Assembly: GCA_903892355.1 (NCBI GenBank)
Contig: CAITIE010000011.1
Span: forward strand, 1-64,000
Source of the DNA: an uncultured Pirellula sp.
GTDB lineage: Bacteria > Planctomycetota > Planctomycetia > Pirellulales > Pirellulaceae
Length of the DNA: 64,000 nt
Direction of reading: 5' to 3'
Position 1 is the first letter of the stretch. Each line of letters opens with the position of its first letter. The notes beneath the pieces are model-generated. The model did not search any database. It was not told the origin of the DNA and saw nothing but the letters and a program-made list of their open reading frames with translations. Both the position numbers and the translations under genes were made by a program. This document shows, piece by piece, positions 1-8,894 of the stretch.

Positions 1-347
1 ACCTTACGGCTCTTCTGGGCCTCCACCGGCCTTGTGCCGATAGAGATGGGCAGGCTTCAATCATCGCAATGTTCGGCCTCCACCGGCCTTGTGCCGGTGG
101 AGCCATGACTGGCAGCTACCCATCGCGTCCCCCTCCCCACTCTCCGCTTGGGGCTTCGCCCCACGCGAAAGGCTCGGATTTAGTGCAGCGAAGCGTGTAG
201 CTGCCAGTTGTTGCTCCCACCGGGATAAACACGGTGGAAAGCGAATTAGGTTCTTCGTTCTTGGGGCTGGAGCTTGGGAGAATGAAAAATGGAAGATGGA
301 GAATGGAGGCAAAGAAGTGCCGTCCGTCATTCCTCGCACCTAGTCCC
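1..347. other. Intergenic region with inverted repeats, no gene
   Basis: I see no convincing gene here; the two ORFs listed are antisense to one another and low in complexity. A direct repeat of about 20 bases (cctccaccggccttgtgccg) occurs near 20-39 and 77-96. The second copy forms a 9-bp hairpin at 78-102. A separate 11-base inverted repeat (ctggcagctac / gtagctgccag) lies at 109-119 and 197-207. The segment 285-306 is a purine-rich aatgg-type run like the one at 47.2 kb. Confidence 0.6.
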
Positions 348-1451
348 TTAATTCACCCAGACCTTCCCAGTCGATGTCGCATCTTGTTCATACGATGCGA
401 TCTGTTCGAGCGTCAAGTCCTCGGCAGCGCGTTCCCAGCGCGGGTCCGTATACCACGCCACCGTTTTTGCGATGGTCGTTTCAAAGTCCCAGGTGGGGGA
501 CCATCCCAGCATGTGGAAGGCCTTGTCAGTCGCCAAGTTCAATTTGGACGCTTCATGAGGCGCATTCGGGTCAGAGCCATCGACCCATTCTCCAGGGACA
601 TGCTTTAACACCTCCTCGACGACTTGTGCGACCGTTCGGTTGCTATCAAGAGCCGGTCCGAAATTGAATCCGGAAGCCAGATCCCGTGCAGGGAATCGAG
701 CGATCGATGCGTTGTGCAAATTCGCCGCCAGCCACAGGTACCCAGAAATCGGCTCCAGGACATGTTGCCAGGGTCGCGTCGCGAGCTTGTTCCGGATCGG
801 GATGATTTCTCCCGCGTTCAAGGCTTTAAAGACATCGGGGATGATCCGATCTTTGGCCCAATCTCCACCCCCGATCACATTGCCGGCTCGCGCCGAAGCG
901 ATCCGAAATTTAGACGTGTCTGAAAGGAACGAGCGACGGTAGGCAGCAGTGACCAGTTCCGCGCAACCTTTGGAGGCGCTGTAGGGATCGTAGCCACCCA
1001 TGGCGTCTTCTTCGCGGTAGGCGTGGAGCCATTCGCGGTTCTCGTAGCATTTATCGGTGGTGACGATGACGCAGGTGCATGGGTGATCAGCGACGCGGAT
1101 GGCGTCGAGCACGTGGACGGTTCCCATGACGTTGGTGGCGAAAGTTTCCACCGGGATGTCAAACGAGAGTCGCACGAGAGGTTGGGCCGCGAGGTGGAAG
1201 ACAAAATCGGGGCGAACCCGTTCGATGGTTTCAATCAGCAGTTTGCGATTGGCAACATCCCCGCGGGTATCCGACGCTATACGGGTTCCGAGGTTGAGGA
1301 GGTCAAAGAGGCGTTCGTGGGGTTGCGGATCGAGGGCGTAGCCATGGACCTGGGCGCCGAACCGAAGAAGCCACTGCGTGAGCCAGCTTCCTTTGAATCC
1401 GGTGTGGCCGGTGACCAGCACCGAGGCGTTTTGAAAGACGGAGCCAAACAT
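348..1451 (-). CDS. rfbG: CDP-glucose 4,6-dehydratase
   Basis: This is a short-chain dehydrogenase of the extended type that converts CDP-glucose to CDP-4-keto-6-deoxyglucose in the cytoplasm, the entry step to CDP-linked deoxysugars. The N-terminal Rossmann motif TGHTGFKGSWL is the form typical of RfbG. The catalytic region reads VTTDKCYENREW followed by YDPYSASKG, giving the YxxxK pair. I chose the ATG at 1451 (MFGSVFQNASVLVTG) over the upstream start of the ORF track because the Rossmann strand begins there; that gives 367 residues, normal for the family. The gene stands alone on the minus strand. No glucose-1-phosphate cytidylyltransferase (rfbF) and no downstream CDP-sugar enzyme is visible, so the final sugar cannot be named. 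The family assignment is secure; the role in the neighbouring polysaccharide is inference. Confidence 0.9.
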   Translation of the reverse strand: MFGSVFQNASVLVTGHTGFKGSWLTQWLLRFGAQVHGYALDPQPHERLFDLLNLGTRIASDTRGDVANRKLLIETIERVRPDFVFHLAAQPLVRLSFDIPVETFATNVMGTVHVLDAIRVADHPCTCVIVTTDKCYENREWLHAYREEDAMGGYDPYSASKGCAELVTAAYRRSFLSDTSKFRIASARAGNVIGGGDWAKDRIIPDVFKALNAGEIIPIRNKLATRPWQHVLEPISGYLWLAANLHNASIARFPARDLASGFNFGPALDSNRTVAQVVEEVLKHVPGEWVDGSDPNAPHEASKLNLATDKAFHMLGWSPTWDFETTIAKTVAWYTDPRWERAAEDLTLEQIASYEQDATSTGKVWVN

Positions 1452-1797
1452 GGCGAGGTAGGGGGCGTAAGGGTTGGGTAACAAAAACGGCTAACAGCGA
1501 AGTTTAGCACAGAAATCGTGGTTGGCCGAAACACGGAGGCACAGAGATCACGGAGATTTTGAGGGGGGCGGTTCCGTCAGCGAGTCTTGATCCGCCGAGT
1601 GGGCCTTAGCCCCGGTTTATTGGGTTTACCAAGGGTCTGAACAGCCGAAAACCGCGGCTAACGCCGACCGGCTGATCGTTGGAAAGTGTTAAGTGAAACC
1701 GGTTTTGTAGTGGATCTTGCGAAAGATCCCGACATCGCGACCTCCCAACGATTCTCTAATGGGCAAATATTTTTTTTCTCAATATAGGCCAAAATGC
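1452..1797. other. Intergenic region, no gene
   Basis: No gene is supported. The stretch contains cacggaggcacagagatcac, a phrase of the tandem intergenic kind, near 1532-1551. The AT-rich segment just before 1798 may act as an upstream promoter element for the PEP-CTERM gene. Confidence 0.4.
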
Positions 1798-1826
1798 TTG
1801 ACTGTTCCGTTTAGTCCGTTTATGCT
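1798..1826 (+). promoter_or_regulatory. Putative sigma70-type promoter of the PEP-CTERM gene
   Basis: TTGACT (1798-1803) and TATGCT (1821-1826) are separated by exactly 17 bases and preceded by an A/T-rich run (aaatattttttttctcaata). The likely start point lies near 1833, leaving a leader of about 75 bases before the ATG at 1909. Confidence 0.55.
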
Positions 1827-1908
1827 GACGGGAATGCATGTATTCCGGGTGGATTTTGAGAGCCCACGTGCATCTCGGTACACGTCCGAATTTCAAGGGG
1901 ATTCATCA

Positions 1909-2640
1909 ATGAGTAAAGTGTTGATTTGTGCGGCGTCTTTGCTGTGCCTTTTTTCTGGTTTCAGCCAAGCGGCAGTTGTAAATTTCACAACCACGACTCT
2001 AACCGGAGCTTACAGTGGTAATTTTGGCAAGATTACGGGTGGTGACCCCAGTGTTTTTCAGCAAACTTTCAATTTCTCAGGACCTGCGAGTTTGTTGTCG
2101 GCAAGCGCCCCATATCAGGATCAGCTCAAGTCGACTGCAACCAATCCGAATGGAGGGGCTGCCGTAGGTTACGGAGTCGGTACAGTAAGCGCCTCAGTCG
2201 CTTTCAAGAACAATCTTGGTTTTCAAGTCGCTATTTCCTCGACGGTAGATACCAATGATTTTACCCAGGTTTGGACCTCGGGTACCTTCTCCTTTGTTGT
2301 GGATACTACCACAAACTACTCCTTCACCTCCGCCGCCGGCAATACATCGGGAAATTTGGACTCGGCACAGAATTACATCACTCTTAAGAATGGGGCATTG
2401 GTGATGGGTGCTTCCGGGTCGCTAACCGCGGGCACGACTTACACTGTAGAGTTCATGAGCTACGCCTCGATGACGCAAAGCCCTACAAGCTTCAACCAAG
2501 GAGGTAAGACAGCTTACCTCGAGTCGCAGTTGGATTTTACGGGAACTACCCCTCCAGTCGTTCCTGAGCCTGCCTCGATGGCGGTTTTTGGTATGCTTGG
2601 GTTCGCGGGTTTCGCTGCACGTCGATTTCGGAAGAAGTAG
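1909..2640 (+). CDS. PEP-CTERM sorting domain protein
   Basis: This is a secreted protein of 243 residues that ends in an exosortase recognition signal. A Sec signal peptide is visible at the N-terminus (MSKVLICAASLLCLFSGFSQA). The C-terminus has the tripartite signal VPEPASM, a hydrophobic helix and the basic tail ARRFRKK. The middle is rich in Ser, Thr, Asn and Gly and resembles no enzyme I recognise. The ATG at 1909 was preferred over the longer ORF because it starts the signal peptide and has the Shine-Dalgarno-like AAGGGG nine bases upstream. A promoter at 1798 and a hairpin terminator at 2683 make this a single-gene unit. It is a likely substrate of one of the two exosortases in the window; the function of the mature protein is unknown. 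Confidence 0.9.
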   Translation: MSKVLICAASLLCLFSGFSQAAVVNFTTTTLTGAYSGNFGKITGGDPSVFQQTFNFSGPASLLSASAPYQDQLKSTATNPNGGAAVGYGVGTVSASVAFKNNLGFQVAISSTVDTNDFTQVWTSGTFSFVVDTTTNYSFTSAAGNTSGNLDSAQNYITLKNGALVMGASGSLTAGTTYTVEFMSYASMTQSPTSFNQGGKTAYLESQLDFTGTTPPVVPEPASMAVFGMLGFAGFAARRFRKK

Positions 2641-2682
2641 TCAGACGAAGCGTTTCTGGCCTTTGTAGTAGTGACATTAACA

Positions 2683-2710
2683 GACCCTCGAATTTTTTCG
2701 AGGGTCTTTT
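2683..2710 (+). terminator. Rho-independent terminator
   Basis: A perfect 10-bp stem (GACCCTCGAA / TTCGAGGGTC) with a 4-base T loop is followed directly by TTTT. It lies 43 bases after the stop of the PEP-CTERM gene. Confidence 0.85.
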
Positions 2711-3279
2711 CGTTTTTGAAGGCTTAGCCGTTCTTTTCGATAAAACCAAATTCTTTTGGATACACACTCCACCCCTCTTCGCAACAATGTGAATAATCGG
2801 CAAAGCTTTCCTGGTTCTCACCCATTTCGGGGGACCGCAAACTTTACTGCCAAGTTTTCCGTCTTAAGATTTAGGGCGTTTTGTACGCACCATCTTCGAA
2901 GTCACGCTCCTTCGGAGCGTCCTCTTTTCAGAATCGCCCTATCGCGGTGAATCGGATCGCACTTATTCGTGCCACCGACGTGGACGAAGGTTTATTCGGG
3001 TCCGGCAAAAGGGGCTATCCGGCTGGAGGCTAAGCTGCAAGCTGTATTTTTGAGCGGCGTCGCGCTGGCGGCCGGTTTTGAAACAGGCTGGAGGCGTTAG
3101 GCTGTAGGCTAGAAGTTTAGTAGCCGCCGCAAGCGTGGAGCCAGAACCCGCGGCTAGCGGGGATTAATTTTGGTGAGTTGGGCTTTGCACCAATCTAACC
3201 CGGCCGCCGTCGTTCAATCAAAGCTTTCAATGCAAATTAGTTCACTGACGTTTTGTTGCTGGTCGCCAAACTTCCAATC
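2711..3279. other. Intergenic region, no gene
   Basis: No ORF has protein-like composition. The segment 3020-3160 contains several imperfect copies of a ggctggaggc / taggctgtaggct phrase, a low-complexity intergenic repeat. No clear promoter for the downstream aminotransferase was found. Confidence 0.4.
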
Positions 3280-4377
3280 ATGCAATTCATCGATCTGAAA
3301 ACTCAATACCAACAACTCAAGCCAGGGATCGACGCGGCGATCCAAGGAGTCCTCAGTCACGGCCAGTTCATCATGGGGCCAGAGATCAAAGAACTCGAAC
3401 GCGTTCTCGCAGAGTACGTCCAAGCAACACACTGCATCTCCGTTGCCAGTGGAACCGACAGTCTAGAGATCGCTCTTCGTGCACTCGACATTGGCCCAGG
3501 GGATGAGGTCCTCACCATTCCATTCACTTGGATCAGTTCCAGCGAGGTCGTCTTACTCGTCGGCGCCACACCCGTTTTCATTGATATTGAACCATCCACT
3601 TACAACATCGATGTCGAGCAGATCGAATCGAAAATCACGCCGCGAACCAAAGCGATCCTCGCGGTGAGCTTGTTCGGGCAAATGCCGGATTATCAACGGA
3701 TCAACGCGATCGCGGCCAAGCACAACATCGCCGTGATCGAGGATGCCGCACAGAGTTTTGGCGCTAGCCAACATGGAAAACGTAGTTGTGGTGCGACCGC
3801 GATCGCAAGTACCAGCTTTTTTCCGGCGAAACCCCTTGGCTGTTACGGCGACGGTGGCGCGCTCTTCACGTCCAACGATGCATTGGCGGAGCGATTCATG
3901 GCCATCCGTAACCATGGCGGCCTCAAGAGGCATCACCATACCTTGGTCGGGATGAACGGCCGGTTCGATACCTTGCAAGCGGCTGTCTTGTTGGCGAAGT
4001 GGCCCACCTTTGCATGGGAGGTGGAACAGCGGAACGCGATCGGTGCTCGATACTCCCGATTGTTGGCCGATGTCTGCATCGTTCCCGAGGTTGCCCCTGG
4101 GAACACACACGTCTATGCCCAGTATACGATCCGCGTCCCTAACCGAGACGCCCTTGCTACTCACCTGCAATCCCAAGGTATTCCCACGGCAGTCTACTAC
4201 CCGAAATGCCTGCATGAACAACCGGTTTTTGAACCGTTAGGTTATCGGTGGGGTGATTTTCCAGAGTCCGAAAAAGCATCGCGCGAAGTGTTGAGCTTGC
4301 CCATGCATCCGTTCCTCAGTGAATCCGACCAAGACCGAGTCGTCGCCGCCCTTCGAGACTTTTTCCGCGCGAACTAA
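3280..4377 (+). CDS. DegT/DnrJ/EryC1/StrS aminotransferase, WbpE-like
   Basis: This is a PLP-dependent sugar aminotransferase of 365 residues. By its neighbours it most likely aminates UDP-2-acetamido-2-deoxy-3-oxo-glucuronate at C3, as WbpE/WlbC do. Typical family segments are ASGTDSLEIAL (phosphate binding), EDAAQSFGA (Asp contacting the pyridine nitrogen) and SFFPAKPLGCYGDGGA, whose Lys (about residue 184) should form the Schiff base. The ATG at 3280 (MQFIDLKTQY) was chosen because family members begin there; the ORF track start is an upstream TTG. The next gene starts 5 bases after the stop, so the two are probably cotranscribed. The family is certain; the exact substrate is inferred from the adjacent WbpB/WbpD and WbpA homologues. 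Confidence 0.9.
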   Translation: MQFIDLKTQYQQLKPGIDAAIQGVLSHGQFIMGPEIKELERVLAEYVQATHCISVASGTDSLEIALRALDIGPGDEVLTIPFTWISSSEVVLLVGATPVFIDIEPSTYNIDVEQIESKITPRTKAILAVSLFGQMPDYQRINAIAAKHNIAVIEDAAQSFGASQHGKRSCGATAIASTSFFPAKPLGCYGDGGALFTSNDALAERFMAIRNHGGLKRHHHTLVGMNGRFDTLQAAVLLAKWPTFAWEVEQRNAIGARYSRLLADVCIVPEVAPGNTHVYAQYTIRVPNRDALATHLQSQGIPTAVYYPKCLHEQPVFEPLGYRWGDFPESEKASREVLSLPMHPFLSESDQDRVVAALRDFFRAN

Positions 4378-4382
4378 ACTCC

Positions 4383-6104
4383 ATGAACGAACACACCATC
4401 CGCGATGTCGCATTGATCGGTGGAGGATATTGGGGCAAGAACCTTGCTCGAAACCTCCATGCACTCGGCGTCCTGCACACCTTGTGCGACACCCACGAGC
4501 AGACACTCCGTAATTTCAGCATCGGCTACGAGGGGGTTGCGAAGACCACCTCGGTCGATGCCGTTCTCCAAGATGATTCCGTTACCAAGGTATTCATCGC
4601 CGCCCCGGCTGCACTGCACTATACGCTTGCGAAATCCGCATTGCTGCATGGCAAAGACGTCTTCGTAGAAAAGCCGTTGTGCTTGACCGTACTCGAAGCC
4701 GAAGAACTGGTCGCTTTAAGCAGTCGATTGGAGAGGATCTTGATGGTGGGGCATTTGCTCCAATACCATCCGTGTGTCCAGAAGATCAAAGAGCTAATCG
4801 CCAGCGGCGAATTAGGGCGATTGCAATACATCACTTCCAATCGGCTGAACCTTGGCAAAATCCGACGCGAAGAAAACGCGTTGTGGAGTTTTGCCCCGCA
4901 CGATTTGTCCGTCATCCTGTCCTTGGTAGGGGATCGCTTGCCCGTTTCGTTGCAATGCACCGGTGGAGGCTGGTTAACCCCTGGTGTTGCCGATACCACC
5001 TTGACCTCGATGCGATTCGATGGTGAGGTGCTGGCTCATGTTTTCGTGAGTTGGTTGAATCCGTTCAAGGAGCAGAAACTGACCGTGGTCGGATCGCATG
5101 GAATGGTGGTTTTCGATGATACGCTGGACTGGGATAAAAAGCTGGTGATGTATCGGCATCAAATCGCTTGGCAGGATGGACTCATTCCGACTGCCGGGAA
5201 AGTGATTGGCGAACCTGTTGAGGTTGTGACGTCCGAGCCATTACGCAATGAATGCGAACACTTTATTGAGTGTTGTGCGCAACGGCGACAACCGCGCACC
5301 GATGGAAAAGAGGGGTTGCAAGTGCTCAGGGTGCTGGCGATGGCCCAAACGAGTCTCGATGCTGCCGGGAGATCCGTCAGCGTACGTGATATTGCGTCTG
5401 CACCCGCGGCGGTGTACTACGCGCACCCCAGCGCGATCGTTGACGAGGGTGCGACGATCGGAAAGGGGAGCAAGATTTGGCATTTTAGTCATATCAGTTC
5501 CGGGGCAAAACTGGGCGAAGATTGCAATCTTGGCCAAAACGTTTTTGTCGCTTCTGGGGTGACTATGGGGCGAAACGTCAAGGTTCAAAACAACGTGTCG
5601 ATTTACGCGGGCACGGAAGTGCATGACGACGTGTTTCTGGGACCGTCGTGTGTTTTGACCAATGTCACCAACCCGCGGAGCCAAGTGGTCCGCAGGAACA
5701 TTTATGAGAAGACGGTTCTGCGGCGTGGTGCGACAATCGGCGCGAATGCGACGATTGTTTGTGGGGTGGATTTAGGTCGGTACAGTTTTGTGGCAGCTGG
5801 AGCTGTCGTCACGGACGATGTGCCGGATTATGGCATGGTGAAAGGGGTTCCGGCGAGGTTCTCCGGCTGGATGAGTCGGCACGGGCATGTATTGAGTTTT
5901 GATGCGACCGGGATGGCGATATGCCCGGAGTCGGGGTTGGAGTATCGGATTGAAGTCGCGGAGGGTGTTGCTTCGGTGCATTGCGTGACTATTCCGGAGG
6001 ATGCACCGTTGCCTGAGGGTTTGCGTATTGGAAGTCGTTCGTACGACACAGTGCGTGCGGAAAATCGACATCGGGATGATCGCCCATCGAAACCCCAAGC
6101 GTAA
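4383..6104 (+). CDS. Fused UDP-GlcNAcA 3-dehydrogenase / N-acetyltransferase (WbpB-WbpD-like)
   Basis: This is a two-domain protein of 573 residues. Residues 1 to about 325 are a Gfo/Idh/MocA oxidoreductase with the Rossmann motif LIGGGYWGKNLARNL and the family signature FVEKPLCLT. Residues about 335-495 are a left-handed beta-helix N-acetyltransferase with hexapeptide repeats (AIVDEGATIGKGSKIWHFSHI and onward), very like WbpD/WlbB. A tail of about 75 residues (DATGMAICPESGLEYRI) is not explained by either domain. The expected reactions are oxidation of UDP-GlcNAc uronate at C3 and, after the WbpE-like amination, acetylation of the 3-amino group. In Pseudomonas the two functions are separate genes. 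The stop codon lies inside the first unit of the downstream repeat array, so the last few residues (SKPQA) are encoded by repeat DNA. Confidence 0.88.
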   Translation: MNEHTIRDVALIGGGYWGKNLARNLHALGVLHTLCDTHEQTLRNFSIGYEGVAKTTSVDAVLQDDSVTKVFIAAPAALHYTLAKSALLHGKDVFVEKPLCLTVLEAEELVALSSRLERILMVGHLLQYHPCVQKIKELIASGELGRLQYITSNRLNLGKIRREENALWSFAPHDLSVILSLVGDRLPVSLQCTGGGWLTPGVADTTLTSMRFDGEVLAHVFVSWLNPFKEQKLTVVGSHGMVVFDDTLDWDKKLVMYRHQIAWQDGLIPTAGKVIGEPVEVVTSEPLRNECEHFIECCAQRRQPRTDGKEGLQVLRVLAMAQTSLDAAGRSVSVRDIASAPAAVYYAHPSAIVDEGATIGKGSKIWHFSHISSGAKLGEDCNLGQNVFVASGVTMGRNVKVQNNVSIYAGTEVHDDVFLGPSCVLTNVTNPRSQVVRRNIYEKTVLRRGATIGANATIVCGVDLGRYSFVAAGAVVTDDVPDYGMVKGVPARFSGWMSRHGHVLSFDATGMAICPESGLEYRIEVAEGVASVHCVTIPEDAPLPEGLRIGSRSYDTVRAENRHRDDRPSKPQA

Positions 6105-6645
6105 GCGAAATCATCGGAGCCCTCAGCGTGAGCGCCGGGTGGAGGGACGTACCGAATTGGTAGCCGCGATGTTTCGATATTGACTTGCATCGTAGGAGTA
6201 GAAAACCGGATTTCACGCGAAGACGCGAAGACGCGAAGGGGAACCTGGGTACGAAGGACGAGTTTTTTGGATGAGTAGTTCATGCAGTTGAAACCCCCAA
6301 GCGTGAGCGAAATCATCGGAGCCCTCAGCGTGAGCGCCGGGTGGTGGCACGTACCGAATTGGTAGTGGCGATGTTTCGATCGTGACTTGTATCGTAGGAA
6401 TAGAAAACCGGATTTCACGCGAAGACGCGAAGACGCGAAGGGGAACCTGGGTACGACGGAAGAGTTTTTAGGGTTAGTAGTTCATGCAGTTTAAACCCCA
6501 AGCGTGAGCGAAATCATCGGAGCCCTCAGCGTGAGCGCCGGGTGGTGGGACGTACCGAAGTGGTAGCCGCGGCGTGTCGATCATGACTAGTATCGGAAGT
6601 GTCGGGCTCCAGCGTGCGGTTGCCACTTGCTTACACGCGTGACTC
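6089..6645 (+). repeat. Tandem array of a long intergenic repeat, about 2.7 units of about 202 bp
   Basis: Three head-to-tail copies start near 6089, 6291 and 6493. Each begins aaccccaagcgtgagcgaaa, continues tcatcggagccctcagcgtg, and the first two contain a gaagacgcgaagacgcgaag segment followed by gtacgaaggacgag-like sequence. The third copy diverges after about 100 bases into a segment containing gccacttgcttacacgcgtg. The same elements occur in opposite orientation at 62.6-63.4 kb. The array fills the gap between the dehydrogenase/acetyltransferase fusion and the WbpA-like gene, and the ORFs in it are not real genes. Confidence 0.85.
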
Positions 6646-6727
6646 GGACGGCTATTAGCCCGATGTTCTGTAAATCAATGATTCGGATTGGTATTATTAT
6701 CGTTCTTCGAATGGAAATAACTTCTCC

Positions 6728-8008
6728 ATGATTGCCATCGTTGGGCTTGGATACGTCGGGTTGCCCCTTTCCCTGCAATTCTGTTCGAAGGGACAGCAGG
6801 TTTTGGGGTTGGACATCGACCCAGAGAAAGTAGAAAACCTACAGCGCGGGGAAAGCTACATCCATCACATCCCTGGTTCCACGGTCGCAGAGCATGTCCA
6901 AAGTGGACGATTCCAGGCAAGTAACACTTTTTCGCGGGTGAGCGAATGCGAGGCGGTGATCATTTGCGTTCCGACGCCACTGAACAAGAATCGCGAACCC
7001 GATATCTCCTACATTTTGTCGACGGGTAGATCGATCGCGCCACACTTGCGACCAGGAATGTTGGTCGTGCTCGAGTCGACCACATATCCGGGAACGACGG
7101 ATGAAGATCTTCGGGAAGTTCTCGAATCCGGGTCAGGTTTGGTTGCTGGAAAAGACTTTCACCTCGCCTTTTCGCCAGAGCGGGAGGATCCAGGGAATCC
7201 GAACAGCGTCGTGGAGAAAATACCGAAGGTGGTTGGAGGGTATACCCCTGAATGCTTGAAGGCAGCTACATCGCTCTACCAGAGCGCTCTCAATAGTGTT
7301 GTACCTGTATCCAGTTGTCGGGCCGCCGAGGCGACCAAACTGCTTGAAAACATCTTCCGCAGCGTCAATATTGCGCTCGTGAATGAACTCAAGATCGTTT
7401 ACGAAGCGATGGGGATTGATATTTGGGAAATCATCGCGGCGGCGAAGACGAAACCGTTTGGGTACATGGCGTTTTACCCCGGGCCTGGCCTGGGTGGGCA
7501 TTGCATACCCATTGATCCGTTTTACTTGACGTGGAAAGCGAGAGAGTACCAAAAATCGACACGCTTCATTGAACTCGCTGGCGAAGTGAATGTGTCGATG
7601 CCGGACTACGTCGTGTTGAAATTGACGGAAGCCTTGAACGCTAGACGCAAACCCGTGAATGGCAGCCGGATTCTGCTCGTCGGTTTGGCGTACAAGGCAG
7701 AGGTGGACGACGCACGCGAGTCCCCTGGTTATACGTTGATGGATAAATTGAAGGAACGCGGTGCTGAACTCGCGTACTATGACCCTTATATTCCGACGAT
7801 TCGACCCAGTCGAGAGCATGGGCATTGGGCGGGAATGGAGTGTGTTCCATGGAGCGAGGTCGAGATTCGCAAGTATGATGCTGTGTTGATCGCCACTGCC
7901 CACAAGGTGGTCAATTACACGGAATTATCGCAATGGGCCGAGTTGATCGTAGACACACGGAACGCGATGCAGGGGATCGTGGGATCTGCCGAAATCGTCA
8001 AGGCTTAG
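6728..8008 (+). CDS. UDP-N-acetylglucosamine 6-dehydrogenase-like nucleotide sugar dehydrogenase (WbpA-like)
   Basis: This is a UDP-glucose/GDP-mannose dehydrogenase family enzyme of 426 residues that performs a two-step NAD-dependent oxidation of a hexose C6 to a carboxylate. It has the N-terminal GLGYVGLPLS Rossmann motif, the central region FSPEREDPGN that is typical of the WbpA/TviB subgroup, and the catalytic Cys at about residue 259 within GLGGHCIPIDPFYL. The C-terminal domain includes LVGLAYKAEVDDARESP. Together with the WbpB/WbpD fusion and WbpE homologue just upstream it should supply UDP-GlcNAc uronate. The repeat array separates it from those genes, so it may have its own promoter. 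UDP-GlcNAc versus UDP-GalNAc specificity cannot be read from sequence alone. Confidence 0.88.
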   Translation: MIAIVGLGYVGLPLSLQFCSKGQQVLGLDIDPEKVENLQRGESYIHHIPGSTVAEHVQSGRFQASNTFSRVSECEAVIICVPTPLNKNREPDISYILSTGRSIAPHLRPGMLVVLESTTYPGTTDEDLREVLESGSGLVAGKDFHLAFSPEREDPGNPNSVVEKIPKVVGGYTPECLKAATSLYQSALNSVVPVSSCRAAEATKLLENIFRSVNIALVNELKIVYEAMGIDIWEIIAAAKTKPFGYMAFYPGPGLGGHCIPIDPFYLTWKAREYQKSTRFIELAGEVNVSMPDYVVLKLTEALNARRKPVNGSRILLVGLAYKAEVDDARESPGYTLMDKLKERGAELAYYDPYIPTIRPSREHGHWAGMECVPWSEVEIRKYDAVLIATAHKVVNYTELSQWAELIVDTRNAMQGIVGSAEIVKA

Positions 8009-8033
8009 GTAGGAAATAGGCTAGGAAACACCG

Positions 8034-8894
8034 ATGCAATTCATTGCCAAAGTTCTGAGGAAGCTGAGATTGGCCCGTTACTTCAACCAGCGGGTTTCGC
8101 TGTTTGAAAATGGAAGGGTGTTTAAGGTTCCGCTCCTGGGAGACCTCGGGTATGGCAATTTGAGTTTAACAGAACCCTGGATGACGTCGTTGTTTAAGCG
8201 ATTGTCCTCGATCTTTGAAGAAGATGGATTTGTTTTCGTCGACGTCGGCGTGAATATCGGGCAGACATTGCTCAAATTGCGTAGTGCATTTCCGGATGCT
8301 CGGTATGTTGGATTCGAGCCAAATCCAACTTGCGTGTATTATGTCAATGCACTCATTGATGCGAACGCCTTTCAAAACGTAAGCGTCTATCCCGTTGGGA
8401 TTTCGGGTAAGGCGACGGTGCTGAGTCTAAATCTCTACGGCGATCAGAACGATGATAGTGCGGCATCGCTGATCGAGAATTTTCGTCCCGATCAGCGTGT
8501 TTATCGATCGATTCATGTGCCAGTGTTCCCGGTTGACATGCTCACGATTCCAGAGCGGATCGGTTTCCTCAAGATCGACGTTGAGGGAGCAGAGTTGGAT
8601 GTGCTGCAAGGGTTTGCACCTCAATTACGGGATTTTCGCCCTGTTGTATTAACGGAGATCTTGCCGGTATACAACGACGAAAACGTTGCTCGGTTGGAGC
8701 GTCAGGAGACCATAGAGCGTTTGATGCGTGATTTAGGCTATCGATGCTACCGAGTGATGCATCCGAATGGGAATTTCGCGGAACTCGTTCCCATCGACAG
8801 CATAGGAATACACTCGAAGGTGGAATGGTCTGATTATCTTTGGGTGCCGGATGATCGAGATACGAGGATTCGCGAGTGGTTTGCCATCAAGTGA
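8034..8894 (+). CDS. FkbM family methyltransferase
   Basis: This is a class I SAM-dependent methyltransferase of 286 residues. The SAM-binding motif is VDVGVNIGQTLLKL and the acidic strand end follows at GFEPNP. The FkbM signature FLKIDVEGAELDVLQGF is clear. Family members methylate sugar hydroxyl or carboxyl groups in polysaccharides and secondary metabolites, so O-methylation of a sugar in this polymer is likely. It follows the WbpA-like gene by 25 bases with a reasonable ribosome site (taggaaac) before the ATG. Its 3' end overlaps the flippase gene by 44 bases if the flippase ATG at 8851 is used. The acceptor is unknown. Confidence 0.88.
   Translation: MQFIAKVLRKLRLARYFNQRVSLFENGRVFKVPLLGDLGYGNLSLTEPWMTSLFKRLSSIFEEDGFVFVDVGVNIGQTLLKLRSAFPDARYVGFEPNPTCVYYVNALIDANAFQNVSVYPVGISGKATVLSLNLYGDQNDDSAASLIENFRPDQRVYRSIHVPVFPVDMLTIPERIGFLKIDVEGAELDVLQGFAPQLRDFRPVVLTEILPVYNDENVARLERQETIERLMRDLGYRCYRVMHPNGNFAELVPIDSIGIHSKVEWSDYLWVPDDRDTRIREWFAIK

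Noticed and set aside
6089-6645. CRISPR-like array
   Set aside because: Units are about 200 bases, head to tail and similar over most of their length; there are no short repeats with unique spacers and no cas genes.
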